DNA of 64,000 nt from Novilysobacter antarcticus. GTDB lineage: Bacteria > Pseudomonadota > Gammaproteobacteria > Xanthomonadales > Xanthomonadaceae. A model generated the notes under the pieces. The model made no database searches, was not told where the DNA came from, and was given only the letters and a program-made list of their open reading frames with translations. Of this stretch, positions 1 to 7,994 are shown one piece after another (within the stretch, counting starts at the first letter, position 1; each line of letters opens with the position of its first letter). The translations under genes were made by a program, and so were the position numbers. The stretch spans positions 682,001-746,000 of the forward strand of contig NZ_JAIEUJ010000001.1 of the NCBI RefSeq assembly GCF_019802285.1. The letters run 5' to 3'.

Positions 1-1160
1 GACGGGATGGGAAGTCCGATCGCGCCATTGTATTCGGCCAGGTCCATCGGGTTGATACAGGCGGCAGGCGCGGTTTCGGTCAGGCCGTACGCCTCGATCA
101 GGGTGCAGCCGGTGATCTTCTTCCAGCGCTCGGCAACGGAACGTTGCACCGCCATGCCACCGCCAAGGGTCAGGTGCAGCTTGGAAAAATCGACCTCGTC
201 GAAACCGGGTGTATTCAACAATCCATTGAACAGGGTGTTGACACCGGTAATTGCGGTGAAGGGGACCTTCTTGAGTTCCTTGACGAAGCCCGGCATGTCG
301 CGCGGATTGGTGATCATGTGGTTCAGGCCCCCGAACTTCATGAACACCAGGCCGTTCGCCGTCAACGCGAAGATGTGGTAAAGCGGCAACGCTGTGATGA
401 TTATTTCCTGACCAAGCGCGACGTTGGTGCCGACCCAGGCGGAGGCCTGCTGCATGTTGGCGACCATGTTGCGGTGGGTCAGCATCGCGCCCTTTGCCAC
501 GCCGGTGGTGCCGCCGGTGTACTGCAGGAAGGCAATGTCCTCCGGCCCGACGTCGATTTCCGGCAGTGAGTGTTTGGCTCCGGCTTTCAGGGCCTCATTG
601 AAACGGACCGCACCGTGAATACGGTACTCCGGCACCATTTTCTTGATGTACTTGAGCACAAAGTTCATCACCGTGCCCTTGACCCCGAGCATGTCGCCCA
701 GACCGGTCGTGATGACGTGCTGCACCCTGGTATCCGGGAGCACTTCGGCGGCGGTGTCGCCAAAGTTGTCCAGCACCAGCAGCACCTTGGCCCCGGAATC
801 GACCAGCTGGTGCCGCAGCTCGCGGGCCGTGTACATCGGGTTGGTGTTCACCACCGTGAGGCCTCCGCGTAGTACCCCAAACGTGGCGACTGGATACTGG
901 AGGCAGTTGGGCATCATGATCGCTACGCGATCGCCCTTGCGCAGCTTCAGCACTCCCAGCAGGTAGGCCGCGAACTGGGCGCTGAGTGTGTCGATCTCAG
1001 CGTAGGTCAGTGCCTTGCCGAAGTTCGCAAACGCGGGTCGGTCACGGAAGCTGCCGATCGCAGCGTCCATGACCGCGACGATCGATGTGTACTCGTCCGG
1101 GTCGATCTGGGCCGGCACGCCGGCCGGGTACTGGTCGAGCCATGGACGTTCAACACTCAT
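1..1160 (-). CDS. fadD: Long-chain fatty acid-CoA ligase, FadD/RpfB type (3' end outside window)
   Basis: Activates long-chain fatty acids to acyl-CoA through an acyl-adenylate, at the inner face of the cytoplasmic membrane. About 386 residues from the ATG at 1160 are visible. The ATP/AMP motif TGGTTGVAKGA lies near residue 200 and the YGLTE adenylate motif near residue 365. The C-terminal lid domain is beyond the window. The N-terminus (MSVERPWLDQYPAGVPAQID) closely resembles my recollection of RpfB of Xanthomonas, the FadD homologue of the DSF quorum-sensing cluster. The nearby acnA and acnB fit the rpf neighbourhood, because rpfA of Xanthomonas encodes an aconitase. Whether this copy acts in DSF turnover or general beta-oxidation cannot be told from sequence; rpfF would be expected just beyond position 1. 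Confidence 0.93.
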   Translation of the reverse strand, partial: MSVERPWLDQYPAGVPAQIDPDEYTSIVAVMDAAIGSFRDRPAFANFGKALTYAEIDTLSAQFAAYLLGVLKLRKGDRVAIMMPNCLQYPVATFGVLRGGLTVVNTNPMYTARELRHQLVDSGAKVLLVLDNFGDTAAEVLPDTRVQHVITTGLGDMLGVKGTVMNFVLKYIKKMVPEYRIHGAVRFNEALKAGAKHSLPEIDVGPEDIAFLQYTGGTTGVAKGAMLTHRNMVANMQQASAWVGTNVALGQEIIITALPLYHIFALTANGLVFMKFGGLNHMITNPRDMPGFVKELKKVPFTAITGVNTLFNGLLNTPGFDEVDFSKLHLTLGGGMAVQRSVAERWKKITGCTLIEAYGLTETAPAACINPMDLAEYNGAIGLPIP

Positions 1161-1283
1161 CGCGATCCCCTTGATAACTGTGGTGCGTGCGCGACCGTTG
1201 GTTCCGATCCGCGACGGCGCATTATTCCAAAGATTTGAGCATAGGCCCCGAAGAGTGGCAAGGAGACGGCCGGCCGTTTCCGC

Positions 1284-2543
1284 TCAGGGCTCGACGACGT
1301 CGGGAGGAACGGCATCGCCGCGCGCGGCCTTCGCGACGATGCTGGTAGCCGCGAGGTCAGCGGTGACGTTGCCGAGCGTCGCGAACACGTCCGGGATGGT
1401 ATCCACTGCCAGCAACAGCCCCAGGGGCGCCACGGGAAGTCCCATCGCCTGCGCTACCGGCAGATTGGTGGCCATGTAGCTGACCTGGCCGGGCAGCCCG
1501 ACGGAACCCAGGCTGATCACCACCGCCAGCGCGCAACCTGCGGCGAGCTGGGCAACGCCCAGATCGATCCCGTAGGCCCAGGCGATGAAGGCGGCCGCAC
1601 TGAGGTACTGCACCGGGCTGGTGATCCGGAACAGCGTCACCGCCATTGGCAGGACCAGTCCGGAGATCTGCCGGGGGTAGCGCAAGCGGTCATTGGCGAC
1701 CTCCAGCATTGCCGGCAGGGAAGCCAGTGACGACTGGGTGCTCGCTGCCACCACCTGGGCCGGTGCAATGGCTGCGGAAAAGCGCCTGATCGACTCGCCG
1801 CCCCACACGACAGCGACCAGAACCATGGCCCCGGCTACGGTCAGATAGAGGAAGCATTGAAGAGCGATGTAGATGCCCAGCGCGCTGAGCATGCTCAGTC
1901 CGGCCCTGGCGGTAACGGCCAGGATGAGCGCGAACACTCCGAGCGGTGCTGCCCAGAGCACCCAACGAACGATCATGATCATCGCGTCGGCCAGGGCCTG
2001 GAAAAACTCGACCATCAGCGCGCGTCGAGGCCCTTCGATCCGGGTCAGGGCGAATCCGAAGAACAGCGCAAACACGACCAGTGGCAGCATGGCGCCGTTG
2101 GCAGCCGCCTCCACTGCGTTACTGGGAACGATGCCGGTGACCCATTGCGACCAACCAGCCGGAGCGGGCAGGGCAGCGGTCTCGCTCGCGCCACCACCCA
2201 GCGCAACGGCAAGGCTCGGGTCATGCGGCAGCATCGACAGCAAGGCAGGTGCGGCGATCGCGGTGAATACCGCCGCCAAGGCCAGCAGGGCGATGAATAC
2301 CAGGATGGCGTTGCGCGCGATCCGCCCCGAGGCAGCCGCATCGGCCGCGGTACTGACGCCGACCACGACCAATGCCAGTACCAGCGGCACAACGGTCATC
2401 TGCAGCGCGTTCAACCACAACCGACCGAACGGGTGGACAACATCGGCAACGCGGGTCGCGACTTCCGGGTCGAACCAGGCCAGACCCAGGCCGGTCACCG
2501 CCCCGAAGCCGAGCGCCAGCAGCACGCGCGAGGTGCCCGTCAT
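1284..2543 (-). CDS. Dicarboxylate/amino acid:cation symporter family (DAACS) protein with altered binding motifs
   Basis: Inner-membrane secondary transporter of the GltP/DctA/SDF family, 419 residues, with hydrophobic segments throughout. The early VVPLVLALVVVGV segment and the TQSSLASLP hairpin are typical. Two key sites are not. The NMDGT-type cation motif of transmembrane segment 7 is replaced by FRITS. In the segment that reads DMxRTxxNVxGD in acidic amino acid carriers, this protein reads DVFATLGNVTAD, so the Arg that pairs with the substrate side-chain carboxylate is Ala. The two Asp, the Thr and the Asn of that helix remain. I infer a neutral substrate and different ion coupling. It lies 164 bases downstream of the RpiR-type regulator on the same strand, so it probably belongs to the same peptide-use locus. 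Confidence 0.85.
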   Translation of the reverse strand: MTGTSRVLLALGFGAVTGLGLAWFDPEVATRVADVVHPFGRLWLNALQMTVVPLVLALVVVGVSTAADAAASGRIARNAILVFIALLALAAVFTAIAAPALLSMLPHDPSLAVALGGGASETAALPAPAGWSQWVTGIVPSNAVEAAANGAMLPLVVFALFFGFALTRIEGPRRALMVEFFQALADAMIMIVRWVLWAAPLGVFALILAVTARAGLSMLSALGIYIALQCFLYLTVAGAMVLVAVVWGGESIRRFSAAIAPAQVVAASTQSSLASLPAMLEVANDRLRYPRQISGLVLPMAVTLFRITSPVQYLSAAAFIAWAYGIDLGVAQLAAGCALAVVISLGSVGLPGQVSYMATNLPVAQAMGLPVAPLGLLLAVDTIPDVFATLGNVTADLAATSIVAKAARGDAVPPDVVEP

Positions 2544-2707
2544 GGATGCGCACCCTGCTCGAACGGGATCGCTGCGGCAGTTGCGGGCGCGCCGGGATGC
2601 GGGTCAAAAACGGCAGGTCGTTGCATGTACGGTCTCGTGACAGGCATTGGCGGCCGCGCAGCGCGGCCGGAGTGGATCGGGGAAACGAGCGGGTGTCGCC
2701 GTTGCAC

Positions 2708-3556
2708 TCAAGGTTCAAGCATCGGTTGCAGGCGCTCGAGGTTCTCACGCAACTGCTGGTCGCGTCCGCCCTCGCAAAGACGGACGAATACGCGGTCCAT
2801 CAGGTGCTGTGCGGCAGCCTGGTAAAGCAAGGGCTGGATATGCACCTGCTCATCGTGGGCGGATACCAGCAGGGCGATGTCGGCGTACGCGCGCAACGGG
2901 TTGGACGTGTGACGGGTGATGGACACGACGGTACCACCACGTTCGCGGAAGCAGCGAGCGATGTAGCACAGCGGTGGCGGTTTGCCGTGTTCGGAGAACA
3001 CCATCAGCACGTCGCCCGCGCAGGCCGCACTGACGCTGGCCGCCATGTGCGCCGGATCGAAGTTGTGAACCGTCAGGATGCCAAGCAACGACAGCCGCAG
3101 GGCGAGCGCGCGGGCGCGAATGTCGTCATCGCCCAGACCGATCAGGAATACCTTGCCGCCCGCGCTGGCGATCGTGATTGCGGCCGCGACCGCAGCGACG
3201 GTGCCCGGCGGATTGATCGACCGCGTTTCCTCCTCGGCCGCGGATTTTCGTCGCCACAACTCCGCAGCCATGGCGTCGGCAGGGTGCTCCGGCGCACTGG
3301 TTGCGGGCGGCTCGTCGCCGTTGTCGGCGCGGGCAATATCCTCGCCAACGGAGTACTTGAGGTCCGGATAGCCCTTGAAGCCGAGCTTCTGGCAGAACTT
3401 CACCACGCTGGACTGGCTGACGCCAAGCGCGTTGGCGAGCTGCTGCGACGAGTAGTCGCGCAGCAGGTTGGCGTTGTCGAGCACGAAGTCGGCGATGCGG
3501 CGCTCGATCGCCGACATCTGGTCACGCCGCGAGCGGATGGTCAGCAGCGCCGACAT
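2708..3556 (-). CDS. MurR/RpiR family transcriptional regulator (HTH plus SIS domain)
   Basis: DNA-binding regulator of 282 residues. The N-terminal HTH_6 domain covers about residues 1-80, with the recognition region YSSQQLANALGVSQSSVVKF. A SIS sugar-isomerase-fold domain covers about 120-250 and contains GKVFLIGLGDDDI and the second-half GGTVVSIT strand. RpiR-family SIS domains usually sense phosphosugars such as MurNAc-6-phosphate. The start at 3556 was chosen because it sits one base after the stop of the upstream epimerase gene (TGAGATG), which implies translational coupling; an upstream extension would run deep inside that gene. It probably controls the adjacent peptidase-epimerase operon, perhaps through the inverted repeat at 6219-6236. 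The effector is unknown. Confidence 0.88.
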   Translation of the reverse strand: MSALLTIRSRRDQMSAIERRIADFVLDNANLLRDYSSQQLANALGVSQSSVVKFCQKLGFKGYPDLKYSVGEDIARADNGDEPPATSAPEHPADAMAAELWRRKSAAEEETRSINPPGTVAAVAAAITIASAGGKVFLIGLGDDDIRARALALRLSLLGILTVHNFDPAHMAASVSAACAGDVLMVFSEHGKPPPLCYIARCFRERGGTVVSITRHTSNPLRAYADIALLVSAHDEQVHIQPLLYQAAAQHLMDRVFVRLCEGGRDQQLRENLERLQPMLEP

Positions 3557-3557
3557 C

Positions 3558-4670
3558 TCAGGCGGCGGCGTTGCAGTTGCTGATCGGCTCCAGTCCGCGG
3601 ATCTCGCGGATACCGAGCCCCGGCGCATCGGTGATCGAGATCTCCGACTCGTTGAAGATCACGCCGCCTTCCACCGGGTTGTAGGCGCACAGCGACGGAC
3701 CGTCGAGGTCGACCTTGGTGATGACATCGGACTTGGCCACCGCCAGATGCACCGCCGCAGCAACGCTGATGCTGCTCTCCAGCATGCAGCCGATCATGCA
3801 CTCCACCTGGTGCATCGCGGCGATGTCGGCAATACGCACGGCGTTGGAAATTCCGCCGGTTTTCATCAGCTTGATGTTGATGATGTCGGCCGCACGCATG
3901 TGGATGAGTTTGATCACTTCCATCGGGCCGAACACGCTTTCGTCGGCCATGATCGGCGTATGCACGCGCTCGGTCACGTAGCGCATGCCTTCCAGGTCGC
4001 GCGCGCGGACCGGTTGCTCCACCAGCTCCAGCCGGACGCCCGCATCCTCCAGTCCGCGGATGGCGTACACCGCCTCCTTGGCACTCCAGCCCTGGTTGGC
4101 GTCCAGCCGCAGCAAGGCGCGGTTCTCCACCGCCGCGTAGATGGCCTTGACCCGTTCGATGTCGACTCCGATGTCCTTGCCGACCTTGATCTTCAGCGAA
4201 TCGAAACCCCGATCGACCGCGCTGATCGAGTCGGCGACCATCTTGTCGATCGTGTCCACGCTGATGGTGATGTCGGTAGTGACCAGCGGATCTCCGCCGC
4301 CAAGCATCTTGTACAGCGGCGCACCGTAGAGCTGGCCGAAGAGGTCGTAGATGGCGATCTCAACAGCAGCCTTCGCGCTGGAATTCTTCTCCATCGCGGT
4401 CTGGATCAAACGGGTGATGCGGTTGAGGTCGGCGATCTCCTCGCCGATCAGCCGTGGCGAGATGTAGTGACGGATCGCGTCGACGATCGAGCCGTGCGTG
4501 TCGCCGGTAATGACCGCGGTGGCGGGCGCCTCGCCGTAACCGATGTTGCCGCTGTCGGTGTGGACCATCACAACGATGTCCTCGACCTGTTGGACCGTCC
4601 GCAGCGCGGTCTTGAACGGGGTTTTCAGCGGCACGCGGAGCATGCCGAATTCAATGCGGGTGATCTTCAT
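3558..4670 (-). CDS. Dipeptide epimerase (L-Ala-D/L-Glu epimerase type, enolase superfamily)
   Basis: Cytoplasmic Mg-dependent epimerase of 370 residues, the usual family length. The catalytic KxK motif (SLKIKVG) is near residue 160. The metal ligands appear in LDANQGW, VEQPV and ADES at about 188, 216 and 241, and the second-face lysine in INIKLMKTGG near 265. Enzymes with this set epimerise the D-Glu of murein-derived L-Ala-D-Glu so that ordinary peptidases can use it; related enzymes act on other dipeptides. Its start overlaps the end of the NlpC/P60 gene by 20 bases and its stop almost touches the regulator gene, so the three form an operon. This matches the ykfB-ykfC pairing of Bacillus. 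The exact dipeptide specificity is inferred. Confidence 0.9.
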   Translation of the reverse strand: MKITRIEFGMLRVPLKTPFKTALRTVQQVEDIVVMVHTDSGNIGYGEAPATAVITGDTHGSIVDAIRHYISPRLIGEEIADLNRITRLIQTAMEKNSSAKAAVEIAIYDLFGQLYGAPLYKMLGGGDPLVTTDITISVDTIDKMVADSISAVDRGFDSLKIKVGKDIGVDIERVKAIYAAVENRALLRLDANQGWSAKEAVYAIRGLEDAGVRLELVEQPVRARDLEGMRYVTERVHTPIMADESVFGPMEVIKLIHMRAADIINIKLMKTGGISNAVRIADIAAMHQVECMIGCMLESSISVAAAVHLAVAKSDVITKVDLDGPSLCAYNPVEGGVIFNESEISITDAPGLGIREIRGLEPISNCNAAA

Positions 4671-6156
4671 TTGTCGCAGGTCCGGTTGCTGTGTGCGTCG
4701 TTGGGTCAGTGGGCGGCAGGCGCAGCGCGCCGTGCGGGCGCACGATGCTGGTCATGCGATCGATGTAGCTCTCATCCTCGCTGAACATCATCGGTTCCAG
4801 TGGTGTCACCACCACACCGTTCAGTGCCATCGAGACCAGCTCGCCGTCGGCGCCCCTGTAGCGGCCGCCATGGGTGTCGTGGATCAGGTAGGTCATGCCG
4901 CCGTGATGGCCGATCACCATCATCACGTGACCGGGGATGTAGACAAGGTCACCGACCTGCAATTGGGCAACGGCCGCGTGGCGCTTGGCGGAATCGTCAT
5001 TGCGCTCGAAGCTGATGTGCTGCAGCGCCGGGCTGACCGCCTGCGCGCTGGTGTTGCGGGGAAGCTCGACGCCCATGCTGCGGTAGATCTCCGAGACAAA
5101 CCCGCTGCAATCGCGTGTGCCGTAGGCATGTCCCCAGCCATAGCGCTCGCCCAGGAACTTGAAGCCCTGGTCCACCAGGTTCGCCGGTGTCAACGGCAGA
5201 TAATCCGCGGCGCTGTCGGCGCGGCGCGGCAGCAACGCCGGTGACATGGCGAGGCTGCCATCTTCGTTGCGCACCGGCATGTCCAGCACGTATGAAGCGT
5301 AGGGGTGATGGCCGTTCACCGGCTTGTTGGCGGGAACGTCGGCCAGCGGCAGGCGGATACCCATGTCGAGCTGCAGCTGGGACACGCGCGGCTCCTCGCG
5401 GGTAAACACGGTGTGTTCAGTGCCGCCGGTAATGATCCGGTAGGGCGAAGCGGTGCGGTAACCGAGCACCTGTGCGCGGCTGCCCTCGGCGACATGACGC
5501 TTGTCGACCCACGCCGCATAGCGCGGACTGACCACGAACAGCCACTCGCCGTCGGCACTCTCATGCGCGATCACTACCGGCGTGCCCGGGAAAAGGGCAC
5601 TCTCCTGGAGCCGGTCGATGTCGGTATCACCGCGCGTGCTGAAGATGCGCATCGTGGTGGGCAGGCTGCGCATGTCCGTTCGGTGGACGACCAGCCCGTA
5701 GCGTGTGGCCTGCATGGCGGGGATGCTTTCGGCAGCAGTGTTGGCGAACATCGCATCGATTGCGTCTGGAGCGACTTCATTGCCGTCCACGTCCCAGCGC
5801 GGCGTGGTGGGGCGGGACGCGGCACCGTCGAGCCACTCACCGACCCGCTTGGCGTCGAGTCGGCTTGGCATCTTGCCTAGGTCATGCATCGACCGGTCCA
5901 GCTCAAACAAGCGCCGGTTCTGCGCTCCGATAGCCGAGGTATCGAGCAGAACCCGGTCGGGCGCGGACATCGCTGAAGTCCAATAGCCCGGCGTGAGCAT
6001 CGCCTCGTCGGTGATGCCGACCACCCCGTGCGCAGGCACGTGAGCGGCGGCGGTAGCCGGCGCCGGTCCAACCGCGGACGAGGGCGGCCTGGCGTGCAGC
6101 GGCTGGCACAGTCCGCCGGCCAGCAGGAGGCTCGCGGCAAGTAAGGTGATGCGCAT
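4651..6156 (-). CDS. Secreted SH3b-NlpC/P60 peptidase, gamma-D-Glu-L-amino acid endopeptidase type
   Basis: Predicted exported cysteine peptidase of 501 residues. An N-terminal signal peptide ends near the Ala-rich stretch at residues 20-25. SH3-like domains fill roughly 130-320 and the NlpC/P60 domain about 330-470. The catalytic Cys is in GTRDCSGFVSEIYRSMG (about 347), the His in YIPGHVMMVIG, and the third polar residue in LIHDTHG. Relatives such as YkfC cut between gamma-D-Glu and the diamino acid of murein stem peptides that have a free N-terminal L-Ala. It is the first gene of the leftward operon, directly followed by the epimerase that would process the released L-Ala-D-Glu. The start at 6156 gives a well-formed signal peptide. 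Confidence 0.88.
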   Translation of the reverse strand: MRITLLAASLLLAGGLCQPLHARPPSSAVGPAPATAAAHVPAHGVVGITDEAMLTPGYWTSAMSAPDRVLLDTSAIGAQNRRLFELDRSMHDLGKMPSRLDAKRVGEWLDGAASRPTTPRWDVDGNEVAPDAIDAMFANTAAESIPAMQATRYGLVVHRTDMRSLPTTMRIFSTRGDTDIDRLQESALFPGTPVVIAHESADGEWLFVVSPRYAAWVDKRHVAEGSRAQVLGYRTASPYRIITGGTEHTVFTREEPRVSQLQLDMGIRLPLADVPANKPVNGHHPYASYVLDMPVRNEDGSLAMSPALLPRRADSAADYLPLTPANLVDQGFKFLGERYGWGHAYGTRDCSGFVSEIYRSMGVELPRNTSAQAVSPALQHISFERNDDSAKRHAAVAQLQVGDLVYIPGHVMMVIGHHGGMTYLIHDTHGGRYRGADGELVSMALNGVVVTPLEPMMFSEDESYIDRMTSIVRPHGALRLPPTDPTTHTATGPATNEDHPH

Positions 6157-6218
6157 TGTTGCCCTCGGGTTTTCAGTGCCGGCGCAGGTCCCCTTGCGAC
6201 GGCGTTGCTCGCGGAATA

Positions 6219-6236
6219 CGTGATTCTTATATCACG
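6219..6236. promoter_or_regulatory. Inverted repeat CGTGAT-N6-ATCACG over a probable promoter
   Basis: Perfect 6-base arms around a 6-base spacer in an AT-rich patch of the divergent spacer 6157-6409. Read on the minus strand it contains a TATAAG-like -10 inside the repeat, so a protein bound here would block the leftward peptidase-epimerase operon. The downstream RpiR-type regulator is the obvious candidate binder. Function is inferred. The rest of the spacer shows only a further AT-rich stretch (about 6246-6260). Confidence 0.5.
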
Positions 6237-6409
6237 CAATCGCAGAATATATTATTGCTTCCACTTCCGCTCCGTGCTACACATCGCGTTGGATCACCGG
6301 CTTGGGGCAGGCAGTGGTGGATGGGGTCGCAATAACAGTAGCGAGTGACGGTGCATGCGGTTTCCGCCCACCGGGGCACAGCTTTCATGGCTCGCGCACC
6401 GGAGTTGCG

Positions 6410-7945
6410 GTGAACGCCCGCTGCCGGCTCATCGTGTTTGCGATCGCCCTGGTCATGGGCACGGGCGCCACCGCCCACCAGGATTCGGCGGTTGTCGGGG
6501 AACGGGACCGGTCTTCCGTTGCGCAGGTAAACCATGGTTCAAGTGTCGACGTGGGCGCGATCGTGGCAAAGGTCGATGCCGGCGAATTCCTACAGGCGGA
6601 ATCTGCAATCGCTGCAGCATTGAACGCACAGGCACATGACGACTCTGCGCGCGAGGCGGTCCTGTTTGAACAAGAGCGGATGCGCCGCATCCTGATGGAC
6701 TTCAGTCTTGATGAAGCAGCCGTCCGGGAGCAGTTGCGACGTCAGATCCCTGACCTGCGCGAGGCGGAATTCAAGCAGTGGCTCGATGCCGGCTTGATTG
6801 AGCATCGGGTCATCGACGGACGCACGCTCTATTTCCAGCGCGCTGTACCCAACCTGTTCCGGCTCAGCCCGCAAGCCGCTGGGCGGCGTGCGGCTCCGAC
6901 GCCCTTCCGTGACGGCCCGATGGAAGCGTTCAACGCGCACCACATCGCGATCGCCGAGACCGCGATGGCAAGTGGGGAAAGCAGCGTGCTGCCGCAGCGC
7001 ATTCGGGTCACCCAGTCGCTCACGGTCAATGCCGACGCGGTTCCGGCAGGCGAAGCAGTGCAGGCGTGGATTCCGTTCCCGAGGGAAATCCCCGGCCAAC
7101 AGGAGGACATCCGCCTTTTGCAGAGCGAGCCCGTAAAAGCCGAGATGGCCCCGGTGTCGGTCGCCCAGCGGACGATCCATATGCAAAAACCTGCGAAGGC
7201 CGGTGAGCCGACCAGTTTCAGTATCCAGTACGAAATGACCGTCTACGGCCGCTATCACGACATTGACGGTGATCGTGTTCAACCCACCCCGAGCGACCCC
7301 GCACTCGCCGAAAGTCTGAGCGAGCGTCCGCCGCACATCGTATTCACCCCGGCCTTGCGCGCATTTTCCCGGGACGTGGTTGGTGATGAAACCAATGCGT
7401 ATCGGATCACCCAGAAGCTCTTTGCCGCCGTCGACCGCATTCCCTGGGCAGGCGCCCGCGAGTATTCGACGATCTCCAATATCAGCGAACACGCCCTGCG
7501 TACGGGCTTCGCCGATTGCGGACAGCAGACCCTGCTGCTGATCACGTTGCTACGGCTCAATGGCATTCCGGCGCGTTGGCAATCGGGAATGGTCTACTCG
7601 GACTCACAGGTGGCCGGCGCCGATCGCGCCGATTACTGGAACCTCCACGATTGGGGTCAGGTGTATCTGGCACCGTATGGCTGGGTGCCGATGGACGTCA
7701 CAACCGGCAGGTTGCCGGGTGCTGTGGACGGGCAGGGCAGGAGCCTTGAGTGGTTCTATCTGGGGGGGCTGGATGCCTACCGGATTGCTTTCAATGACGA
7801 CTTCGGTACTCCATTCGAGCCGGCGAAGCGGTATTTCCGGTCCGAGACGGTGGACTCGCAGCGGGGCGAGGTCGAATGGAGCGGTGGGAATCTGTACTTC
7901 GATCAATGGACCTATGACTTCAATACGGAGGTCCTGCTGCCTTAG
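6410..7945 (+). CDS. Exported transglutaminase-fold (transglutaminase-like superfamily) protein
   Basis: Predicted periplasmic protein of 511 residues. The GTG at 6410 is preferred over upstream in-frame starts because GGAG lies five bases before it and a signal peptide (VNARCRLIVFAIALVMGTGATAH) follows directly. The transglutaminase core is in the C-terminal third. The nucleophile Cys is in TGFADCGQQTLLLITLL, the His in YWNLHDWGQVYL, and the Asp in GWVPMDVTTG, so the Cys-His-Asp triad is complete. Bacterial members are mostly peptidases or amidases rather than cross-linkers. It is divergent from the peptidase-epimerase operon and 49 bases upstream of a TonB-dependent receptor, so a role in peptide release at the cell surface is likely. 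The substrate is unknown. Confidence 0.85.
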   Translation: MNARCRLIVFAIALVMGTGATAHQDSAVVGERDRSSVAQVNHGSSVDVGAIVAKVDAGEFLQAESAIAAALNAQAHDDSAREAVLFEQERMRRILMDFSLDEAAVREQLRRQIPDLREAEFKQWLDAGLIEHRVIDGRTLYFQRAVPNLFRLSPQAAGRRAAPTPFRDGPMEAFNAHHIAIAETAMASGESSVLPQRIRVTQSLTVNADAVPAGEAVQAWIPFPREIPGQQEDIRLLQSEPVKAEMAPVSVAQRTIHMQKPAKAGEPTSFSIQYEMTVYGRYHDIDGDRVQPTPSDPALAESLSERPPHIVFTPALRAFSRDVVGDETNAYRITQKLFAAVDRIPWAGAREYSTISNISEHALRTGFADCGQQTLLLITLLRLNGIPARWQSGMVYSDSQVAGADRADYWNLHDWGQVYLAPYGWVPMDVTTGRLPGAVDGQGRSLEWFYLGGLDAYRIAFNDDFGTPFEPAKRYFRSETVDSQRGEVEWSGGNLYFDQWTYDFNTEVLLP

Positions 7946-7994
7946 GGGGTGACTGCAGGACCTGAGATTTCACAAACCTTTCGGGAGAGGGGAC

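Noticed and set aside
3468-4784. A 438-codon plus-strand open frame
   Set aside because: Antisense to the dipeptide epimerase, whose metal ligands and catalytic lysines are intact; no family similarity in the antisense product.
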